DNA from: Acidobacteriota bacterium
Lineage (GTDB): Bacteria; Acidobacteriota; Terriglobia; Terriglobales; Acidobacteriaceae
Assembly: GCA_019510535.1 (NCBI GenBank)
Contig: JAEKKE010000230.1
Location: 1-5,555 of the forward strand
Length of the DNA stretch: 5,555 bases
Direction: 5' to 3'
Position 1 is the stretch's first letter. Each line of letters starts with the position of its first letter. Positions 1 through 5,044 of this stretch are shown piece after piece. Under the pieces are notes generated by a model, which did no database searches, had not been told where the DNA came from, and saw only the letters and a list, made by a program, of their open reading frames with translations. A program made the translations under genes and the position numbers.

Positions 1-1
1 C

Positions 2-304
2 AGCGGCTCTCATGCAAACGGCTCGCACGCAAAGGGCTCATCCCGCCGATGGTCGGCGAAGGTTGAGACAGATTCCACCTACCCTGAAGAGGGGCTCTTC
101 AAACAAGATGCAGCCACCATTGCGCGGCGGTTGGCCTCAAAGAAGGTCTCGCCCAAGGGCCCGGCCTCCGGCATGCGCATGCTGGTCTTCTTCGAAAACC
201 GCGCCGGCAAATCGCTCTCTCCCACACGCCGCAAAGTGTTGGAGCACGCCAAGGAACTGCTGCACGAAAAGGTTTTCGAAGCCCGCAAGAAGCGCGCCGC
301 CTGA
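2..304 (+). CDS. DUF3175 family small basic protein, 5'-truncated by the window edge
   Basis: This is an open frame of 100 codons running in from the window edge and ending at TGA 302-304. No in-frame start is needed because the gene begins outside the window. The visible protein starts with a low-complexity stretch (GSHANGSHAKGSS). It then follows the DUF3175 pattern as I know it: RRWSAKV at visible residues 15-21, an EEGLF turn (29-33) leading into an IARRLA helix (40-45), a central MRMLVFFENRAGKSLS core (58-73), and a terminal RRKVLEHAKELL helix (76-87). It ends in a basic tail with the sequence ARKKRAA. DUF3175 proteins are usually about 100 residues of unknown function, so probably little is missing. 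The basic charge would allow nucleic-acid binding, but this is inference only. The gene is convergent with the receptor gene at 663-3929. The family call is from motif memory, not a search. Confidence 0.85.
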   Translation, partial: SGSHANGSHAKGSSRRWSAKVETDSTYPEEGLFKQDAATIARRLASKKVSPKGPASGMRMLVFFENRAGKSLSPTRRKVLEHAKELLHEKVFEARKKRAA

Positions 305-415
305 ATCTTACCGCCAGCTACTTTCTCTAAGCTTCCTCCGCCGCGGTGCCCAACGAACTTGTTCGTTGGGGTGGACGCTCACAACGTTAGCGTGGGCAAG
401 GTTGCCACCAACGCT

Positions 416-573
416 GGGTGGGAGCAGCGGGCTTCAGCCCGCTGATTGAATGCTCTTAAACAGATTGGGCTTTTAGCCCTGGGCCTTCTCTGTCCGGCAG
501 GAAAAAGCCCAGGGCTAAAGCCCGTTTCTTTATAGAGCCCACAAACGCGGGCTGAAGCCCGCGTCTCCCACCC
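416..573. repeat. 158-bp long inverted repeat with nested palindromes
   Basis: The outer arms 416-442 and 547-573 are reverse complements at 25 of 27 positions. Each arm is GGGTGGGAG plus two variable bases plus the 16-bp palindrome GCGGGCTTCAGCCCGC. The inner arms 467-484 (GGGCTTTTAGCCCTGGGC) and 507-523 are complementary except for one extra base. The segments between outer and inner arms (443-466 and 524-546) still match at about half of the positions, including a shared GCTCT block. The whole segment can therefore fold as one long hairpin or cruciform, or as separate small hairpins. It may be two inverted copies of one roughly 79-bp repeat unit. No transposase or other coding capacity is present. 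Confidence 0.7.
467..532 (+). terminator. Possible intrinsic terminator for rightward transcription
   Basis: The compound stem 467-484/507-523 (17 pairs plus one bulged base, 22-nt loop) is followed on the + strand by a T-rich stretch, GTTTCTTTAT (524-533). That makes it the most terminator-like hairpin in the block for transcripts coming from the DUF3175 gene. It lies over 160 bp past that gene's stop codon and is part of a repeat array, so it may be an incidental resemblance. Confidence 0.3.
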
Positions 574-622
574 GGTTCGAGCTTTTGCTCGAATAATCCC
601 ACCCATTGCGATGCAATGGATG

Positions 623-645
623 GGGCACCCAGTGCATGGGTGCCC
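623..645 (-). terminator. Hairpin just downstream of the receptor gene stop codon
   Basis: GGGCACCCA and TGGGTGCCC form a perfect 9-bp stem around GTGCA, beginning 17 bp beyond the receptor stop codon in the direction of its transcription. It has no following U-tract on the minus strand, so it is not a classical intrinsic terminator. It could stabilise the 3' end or work with Rho. Its inner strand overlaps by two bases the alternative stem 598-624, so the two hairpins compete partially. Confidence 0.3.
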
Positions 646-662
646 AAACTTCGATCACACCC

Positions 663-3600
663 TTAGAAGACAAATGCTCCCTGGAAGGTAATATTCCTGG
701 GCTTGGCGACTTCATACGCATCGAAGGTTCCAATCTGACTGGTGAACTGGTTGCCACTCGCTGAACTGATGTTTCCACTGGGATTGAGGAACTGGGCGTG
801 ATTGAACAGATTAGAGATCTGCGTAGTGAAGTTGAACTTCACACGTTCGGTGATAGCAGTACTTTTGATCAGCGAAACATGCGTCTGATAGAGGCTCTGG
901 CCCACCAGGCTGTTCGGTAACGCATTGCCGAACCGTCCCTGTTGCGGAACCGCGAAGGCCGCCGTGTTGAACCAGCTTGTCTTCGATTTCCCTCCCGGGA
1001 CATTATTCGGATCTCCCACCTGATCCGGAAGACCACCCAGAGTATTCGTGTTTGAAGGATCGGAGCCGGAAAACGACGGCGAAAAATAAGTACCCGACGC
1101 CAGGTAAGTCATCACGTTGGTGGACCAGCCGCCCACAATATGATCCGTCAGGCCGCTGGCGCCGTTCAAATACCTGCGATGGTGGCCGAAGGGAAGCGTA
1201 TAGGTCAGGGTACCGGTGCTGTAATGGCGGCGTGTCAGACCATCGTTCGCATAACGAGACAGCAGATTGTATGGATTCTCGGTGTTCAGATAGTTCGCCT
1301 GACTGCTCGCCAGAGAATAGTTGGCTGAGAAGGTGAAAGAGCCGACACGGCGGCGCACATCGAATTGCAGACCGTTGTAGTTGGCGCTTCCGTTGTAACG
1401 GATCAGCGTCGTCGATACGAACTGGGGATATGGATTGCGCGATGACGCAAAGGCTGTTGTGCTTGGCGCGGGCTTGTTAATGTTCGCCGAGTAGTTTAGT
1501 CCTGTGCTTCTGGAACCGACATACGAGACCCGGAAGCCGGTGTTCTTCAGCTCGATCTCGTAGGTCGCGCTGAATTGATGAATGTGACCGTGTTCAGTTT
1601 GGAGCGGATAGCCAAGGATGCTTTGGCTGGGAGCCACCGCCGTGCCAGTGCTCGATGGATAAGGATTCGGGAAGGAAAAGGTGCTTCCGTTCGAAGCGTT
1701 GTTGTAGATCTCACTGATCGCGAACGGCCCCGTCGATCCGAGCTGAGGGTTGATTGGAAGAAAATTATTGAAGTTACCCGATGAACCCAGGCGCGAGATG
1801 TACAGACCGTAACCTCCGCGGATAACCGAGCGGCTGGTGATCTGGTACGCCGCACCTACGCGCGGAGCCACATTGCTCTTATCGACCTCGGCACGCACGC
1901 TGCCTGATTGAACCGTGATCGTCTTGGGATAGAACGGGCTCACCTTCGCGAGTCCGGCAGGATCGACGATAACGTTGCCGGTCGTCGGGTCAAAGTTGTA
2001 CATCAGATGGTCGGCCGCGGTCGGCGTGCCGTAGATGTCCCAGCGCAGGCCGTAGTCGATATTCAGCTTCGGTGAAAGCTTGAACGAATCCTGAGCAAAA
2101 AATCCATACTCGCTCAGCGTTTGTTCGCGAGCCGGCAACGGATTGGTGCGCTGGCTCTGTCGCGGCAGCCCAAGCAGAAAGTCAGCATAAGCCGACTCCG
2201 TCGTTGCGGTACCGGACTTCGTGATGGAACCATCGAAACTAAACGTACCGTAGTCGTTCACAAAACCATAAAAGTTGCTGAAGCGGACCACCGAACCTCC
2301 GAACTTCAGCACATGGCGTCCCTTCTGCCAGGTAAACGTGTCCACGAACGTGGTCATGTGGTTGTTCGCTTTCGTGCCTCCGGCGACATTTGTCAGAGCA
2401 GTAAGTCCAGTGATCGAGATGCTGGGAAATCCCTGTCCTTTGCTGTTGCCGGGATTCGATCCCTGCAGGCCGGTGGTCGCCAGTACCTGGGCGCCATCGG
2501 GAGGCGTGCGGCCGGCGTTGCTCTGTCCGTCCACCATATAGTCGGTGGAGTAGCCGAAGCGGAACTCATTAATCATCTGCGGCGTGAACAGATGCGTGTC
2601 GCCGGCAGCCCACTGTTGATGACGTCGGTTACGCGTCCACACAAGAATAGGAAGACCATTGTTGAGCACGTAAGGCGTCTGACGCATCAGCCAACGTACA
2701 AACAACGAGTTGTTCTTCGTCAACTGATGGTCGATGCGAGCCAGAGGCCAGTCGCCACGATAGAGGTCGCTGTTGAAGGGGAACTGGAAGGCATAGTTGT
2801 TGACTGCGCCAGTTGCCGATCCAATGTTCGGAGCCCGAAGGTAGTTGTCCTGAAAAGCCCTGGCAACCGAGCTGATGCGCGAACCCGGGATAGTGTTATT
2901 CGGAAACGGTAGGCCGGTTTGCGGATCGATGATGGTGGAGGAAAAGACACCGGAACGCCATGCCCCCGTCGGCACACTCGCGCGCGTCTGGTAGCCAAGA
3001 GGAATCTTCTGCGCAAACCACTGGCCGTAGAAAAAGGTGCGATCGCGCCAGATGTAGCCCCCACCCTCAAGATTCCATTCATGCTGCAGGTAGGGAATCT
3101 TCTTGGTATCGAAGTAGCCACGCGCGTTGAAGACCGAGTCGTAGATGCGATAGCTGGCGCTGCCGTGGAACCCGTTAGTGCCGCGCTTGGTCACGAGATT
3201 GATCTGCACAGGCACAGCGCTCTCAGCCGGAGCATTGAAGAGCGAGGCCGAGACCTGTTCAAAGAAGTTGGCGTTGTTGCTCTGGTTGCCCTGAAGATCG
3301 TTGGCAATGCCGTCAAAGGTCTGCGACTGCTGCTGCTGTGTCTGACCGTTCGCAATCGGCGATCCCTTGCCACCCTGCACGCCGGAGAGTGTCGTCAGCA
3401 TGGAGTAGGTCGACGGATAGATGGTGACCTGCGGCGATTCGTCGTGCTGCTTCGCGGTAAACAACCCGGCGAGCGTCGATGATTCCGTCGAGATGACAGC
3501 AGCTCCCGCTGACACAGTGACCTCGTCCGTCGTCGCGCCAAGGGCGAGCGATGGATTGACGCGGCGCACCTGTCCGCTGTCGAGAATGATGTTCCGCGCC

Positions 3601-3929
3601 ACAAACTGCTTGAAGCCGGCCAGGCTGCAACGAAGCTCATACGTTCCAGGCTTCAGCTCGTTGAGCTCGAAATCTCCATTGTCGTTCGAGGTCGTCGCGC
3701 GCACTCTTTGACCGGTCACCGGCTCGTAGAGTTCGAGTTGAGCGTTCGCCACAACACTGCCGGTCGCGTCCATCACGGTGCCACGCAGGGTTGCGTTCAC
3801 CGTCTGGGACCATCCCGGCAGGGCGTATCCAAAAAGCAGAGGAGCGAGAAGAAGGAGGCGGAGAACAAACCATTTGCCCGAAGGCCGGGAAGTATCGCAA
3901 AGACGGGGGAAAGCGTTGCGACAAAACAT
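663..3929 (-). CDS. TonB-dependent receptor with carboxypeptidase regulatory-like domain (Oar-like)
   Basis: This is a predicted outer-membrane transporter of 1,088 residues taking up an unidentified substrate with energy from TonB. A signal peptide is seen: a basic N-terminus, then the hydrophobic core FVLRLLLLAPLLFGYAL (21-37), with cleavage likely near WSQ (40-42). Residues 44 to about 130 form a carboxypeptidase-regulatory-like beta-sandwich, with GTVMDATGSVVANA, NDNGDFELNELKPGTYEL and AGFK motifs. DEVTVSA (135-141) sits where a TonB-box-like segment is expected. The plug-like region (about 142-250) contains a QQQQ tract and ends in PVQINLVTKRGTNGFHGS, typical of this family. The rest is barrel-like, including FFAQDSFKLSPKLNIDYGLRWD, NVAPRVGAAYQ and a C-terminal aromatic FVF. 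Length is normal for the acidobacterial form. ATG 3929 was chosen because AGAGAGG lies 8 nt upstream. ATG 3935 is too close to that site, and the longer frame to 4004 begins with TTG. No SusD-like, TonB or enzyme gene adjoins it. Confidence 0.93.
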   Translation of the reverse strand: MFCRNAFPRLCDTSRPSGKWFVLRLLLLAPLLFGYALPGWSQTVNATLRGTVMDATGSVVANAQLELYEPVTGQRVRATTSNDNGDFELNELKPGTYELRCSLAGFKQFVARNIILDSGQVRRVNPSLALGATTDEVTVSAGAAVISTESSTLAGLFTAKQHDESPQVTIYPSTYSMLTTLSGVQGGKGSPIANGQTQQQQSQTFDGIANDLQGNQSNNANFFEQVSASLFNAPAESAVPVQINLVTKRGTNGFHGSASYRIYDSVFNARGYFDTKKIPYLQHEWNLEGGGYIWRDRTFFYGQWFAQKIPLGYQTRASVPTGAWRSGVFSSTIIDPQTGLPFPNNTIPGSRISSVARAFQDNYLRAPNIGSATGAVNNYAFQFPFNSDLYRGDWPLARIDHQLTKNNSLFVRWLMRQTPYVLNNGLPILVWTRNRRHQQWAAGDTHLFTPQMINEFRFGYSTDYMVDGQSNAGRTPPDGAQVLATTGLQGSNPGNSKGQGFPSISITGLTALTNVAGGTKANNHMTTFVDTFTWQKGRHVLKFGGSVVRFSNFYGFVNDYGTFSFDGSITKSGTATTESAYADFLLGLPRQSQRTNPLPAREQTLSEYGFFAQDSFKLSPKLNIDYGLRWDIYGTPTAADHLMYNFDPTTGNVIVDPAGLAKVSPFYPKTITVQSGSVRAEVDKSNVAPRVGAAYQITSRSVIRGGYGLYISRLGSSGNFNNFLPINPQLGSTGPFAISEIYNNASNGSTFSFPNPYPSSTGTAVAPSQSILGYPLQTEHGHIHQFSATYEIELKNTGFRVSYVGSRSTGLNYSANINKPAPSTTAFASSRNPYPQFVSTTLIRYNGSANYNGLQFDVRRRVGSFTFSANYSLASSQANYLNTENPYNLLSRYANDGLTRRHYSTGTLTYTLPFGHHRRYLNGASGLTDHIVGGWSTNVMTYLASGTYFSPSFSGSDPSNTNTLGGLPDQVGDPNNVPGGKSKTSWFNTAAFAVPQQGRFGNALPNSLVGQSLYQTHVSLIKSTAITERVKFNFTTQISNLFNHAQFLNPSGNISSASGNQFTSQIGTFDAYEVAKPRNITFQGAFVF

Positions 3930-3937
3930 GGACATGA

Positions 3938-3944
3938 CCTCTCT
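3938..3944 (-). promoter_or_regulatory. Shine-Dalgarno sequence of the receptor gene
   Basis: On the minus strand AGAGAGG stands 8 nt before ATG 3929 and only 2 nt before ATG 3935. Normal spacing favours 3929, which also gives the shorter, conventional signal-peptide N-region. Confidence 0.6.
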
Positions 3945-3974
3945 CAAGAAAAAGTCTTTCCGACGTGTTGGGAA

Positions 3975-4004
3975 AGTATTGATTACGTTTTGCTTCTTAA
4001 GCAA
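3975..4004 (-). promoter_or_regulatory. Candidate promoter of the receptor gene
   Basis: On the minus strand TTGCTT (4004-3999) and AATACT (3980-3975) are separated by 18 bp. They match the -35 and -10 consensus at 3 and 4 of 6 positions respectively. Transcription would start near 3968 and give a leader of roughly 40 nt that contains the Shine-Dalgarno site. The surrounding DNA (about 3980-4070) is strikingly AT-rich for this window, as expected of a promoter. The assignment is tentative. Confidence 0.3.
3990..4004. promoter_or_regulatory. Perfect 15-bp palindrome, possible operator
   Basis: TTGCTTCTTAAGCAA has 6-bp perfect arms around a 3-bp centre. It overlaps the candidate -35 element of the receptor gene, a position suited to a dimeric regulator. 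No regulator gene is in view and the match could be fortuitous in AT-rich DNA. Confidence 0.25.
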
Positions 4005-4112
4005 CTGTTTTAATTATTTTTTGTTCCCTTACTAATTCTTTTAAATGCTTTTTATTGGAAAAGGCTCTAAAAGAATGCGAGAGCCGCCGTCCGCGCCTGA
4101 ATCGACACCTCT

Positions 4113-4120
4113 GCTAGGCT
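4113..4120 (+). promoter_or_regulatory. Possible extended -10 element placed for leaderless transcription of the 97-aa gene
   Basis: TG at 4112-4113, then C, then TAGGCT (4115-4120) forms a TGnTAnnnT extended -10 pattern. Its downstream end is 7 bp from ATG 4128, which would put the transcription start at or next to the start codon. The gene also lacks a good Shine-Dalgarno sequence, which fits a leaderless transcript. No clear -35 is seen at the usual distance. Confidence 0.3.
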
Positions 4121-4127
4121 CGTCTGC

Positions 4128-4421
4128 ATGGGTGCGTGGCTGCTGCACAAACTGGCCTGGGCGTTGGGCATCGGAGCCGTCGCCACCATGGTGCTGTACA
4201 TGGGCGACTGGGCCGTGTGGCGTATCCGCGTTGCGCGCGGCGGCGGCATGGACCAGGTGCCGCGCACCGAAGTCCAGGTCGCTTCCTTGAAGGGCAACAA
4301 ACTGGAGTACTACTATGGCGGCCAATGGATGGCCGCCTGCAGCCGATCTATCTTCCCACAGGCGGGAGAAGGTGCCTGCTGGTGGATCGAACGCCATCGC
4401 GAGGTCATCAAACGCTACTGA
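4128..4421 (+). CDS. Small single-pass membrane protein of unknown function (97 aa)
   Basis: I do not recognise a named family. The protein has one hydrophobic segment close to the N-terminus (WLLHKLAWALGIGAVATMVLYM, 4-25), followed by an acidic-aromatic junction (DWAVWRIR) and a soluble tail of about 65 residues. The tail contains a VQVASLKGNKLEYYYGG block (49-65) and a C-terminal block with two cysteines, C71 and C84, in the context CSRSIFPQ and ACWWIERH. These could pair if the tail faces the periplasm. The arginines just after the helix (R32, R34, R37) instead favour a cytoplasmic tail, so topology is open. Codon use is GC-rich like the next gene, and the tail reads as a real protein. The family may be restricted to Acidobacteria; this is recollection, not a search result. 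It lies 63 bp before the HdeD-like gene on the same strand and is divergent from the receptor. No strong ribosome-binding site precedes ATG 4128. Confidence 0.7.
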   Translation: MGAWLLHKLAWALGIGAVATMVLYMGDWAVWRIRVARGGGMDQVPRTEVQVASLKGNKLEYYYGGQWMAACSRSIFPQAGEGACWWIERHREVIKRY

Positions 4422-4472
4422 TGTGACTGCGGACACCAATCTTCATTCCGCCCGGGCCCTAACATCACAGTC

Positions 4473-4478
4473 GAGGTG
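4473..4478 (+). promoter_or_regulatory. Shine-Dalgarno sequence of the HdeD-like gene
   Basis: GAGGTG lies 6 nt before ATG 4485. The GTG inside it (4476) is itself an in-frame alternative start, but that would remove the best ribosome-binding site, so ATG 4485 is preferred. Confidence 0.65.
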
Positions 4479-4484
4479 AACCGC

Positions 4485-5039
4485 ATGACCCTGTCCGTTC
4501 GCAGCATTGCCCGGGAGTCCATCGGCTGGTCCATCGCCCTGAGCGTCCTGATGATCCTTGTCGGCCTCTTCGCCATCATCGCCCCGCTGGCCGCGGGCGT
4601 GGCCGTCACCACCGTTATCGGTTGGCTGTTGCTGCTCAGTGGAGCCACGCATGTCTGGTTCGCCTGGCATGTGCGCAGCGCCGGAGCCGTCGTATGGGAA
4701 GCACTCGTGGCGCTGGCCTACTTCTTCGGCGGCATCTATCTGCTGCTGCATCCGCTCGCCGGACTCGTGAGCCTGACACTGATCCTCTCCGCCTATCTGC
4801 TGATAAAGGGCGTCGTAGAACTGGTAGGAGGCTTCGGCCTGCGCGGCATGCCGGGCGGCGGCTGGATGCTGCTCGACGGCGTCTTCTCTATCGTGGTGGC
4901 GCTCATGATCTGGGCACACCTGCCCAGCTCCGCTGCCTGGGTGCCGGGAACGCTGGTAGGCATCGCCATCCTCTTCAGCGGCCTCTCCCGCCTGTTGCTC
5001 TCACTCGCCGCGCGGCGAGTCGTAACGGCTCTGCCATAA
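4485..5039 (+). CDS. HdeD/DUF308 family integral membrane protein
   Basis: This 184-residue protein is composed almost wholly of six hydrophobic helices in three pairs: about 14-34, 38-61, 69-90, 92-117, 127-146 and 152-174. The DUF308 signature recurs: a helix reading like VGLFAIIAPL, then a short turn, then a helix like VIGWLLLLSGATHVWFA. The P34 and P90 turns and small Gly-rich linkers (GGFGLRGMPGGG, 115-126) mark the pair boundaries. The family is named after E. coli HdeD, an inner-membrane protein linked to acid resistance, and the length agrees with it. Biochemical activity is not established and a role in acid stress here is inference only, so no gene symbol is given. ATG 4485 is chosen for its upstream GAGGTG; GTG 4476 would add three residues. 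It is followed after 5 bp by thpR on the same strand, suggesting one transcript. Confidence 0.88.
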   Translation: MTLSVRSIARESIGWSIALSVLMILVGLFAIIAPLAAGVAVTTVIGWLLLLSGATHVWFAWHVRSAGAVVWEALVALAYFFGGIYLLLHPLAGLVSLTLILSAYLLIKGVVELVGGFGLRGMPGGGWMLLDGVFSIVVALMIWAHLPSSAAWVPGTLVGIAILFSGLSRLLLSLAARRVVTALP

Positions 5040-5044
5040 CCGCA

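Larger units (their letters stand above)
346..647. repeat. Dense array of inverted repeats between convergent genes
   Basis: The region 305-662 contains no credible gene. Almost all of 346-647 consists of consecutive inverted repeats: 349-370 (10-bp arms, 2-bp centre), 389-415 (bulged stem), 425-444 (9-bp arms), 467-523 (long compound stem), 545-564 (9-bp arms), 576-593 (7-bp arms around TTTT), 598-624 (12-bp arms, one mismatch) and 623-645 (9-bp arms around GTGCA). An 8-bp direct copy of GTGCCCAA lies at both edges (346-353 and 640-647), each soon followed by AACTT. The arrangement resembles REP/BIME-type or MITE-like intergenic repeats, and its place between convergent 3' ends fits that class. 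Similar GC-rich palindromes are common between acidobacterial genes as far as I recall. Whether this block is repeated elsewhere in the genome cannot be seen here. Confidence 0.75.

Noticed and set aside
12..449. 145-codon + strand open frame at the left edge
   Set aside because: It is out of frame with the DUF3175 coding sequence, gives an Arg/Ser/Pro-rich translation without homology features, and runs into the palindrome block.
346..647. CRISPR array
   Set aside because: The inverted repeats differ from one another, are not regularly spaced and have no constant direct repeat with unique spacers.
379..778. Three minus-strand open frames across the palindrome block and the receptor 3' end
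   Set aside because: They arise from stop-poor GC-rich palindromes, show no domain and no ribosome-binding site, and one overlaps the receptor coding region in another frame.
3321..3345. CTG/CAG trinucleotide run within the receptor gene as a possible unstable repeat
   Set aside because: It is only a few units long, encodes the short QQQQ tract of the plug-like region and keeps the frame intact.
2121..3482. Two long + strand open frames (2121-2912 and 2919-3482) antisense to the receptor gene
   Set aside because: They lie wholly inside the receptor gene on the opposite strand, their translations are Arg/Val-rich with no recognisable motif, and the receptor frame carries clear family signatures. 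They are mirror frames of GC-rich coding DNA.
4422..4484. Gap between the 97-aa gene and the HdeD-like gene as a promoter or terminator
   Set aside because: There is a weak TAACAT and a GGGCCC palindrome, but no matching -35 and no stem followed by a T-tract, so nothing beyond the Shine-Dalgarno site can be supported.
4041..4919. Minus-strand open frames opposite the 97-aa and HdeD-like genes
   Set aside because: Their translations are His/Asp/Gln-rich or Arg/Ala-rich shadows; the sense-strand frames have coherent membrane helices and, for the HdeD-like gene, a proper Shine-Dalgarno sequence.
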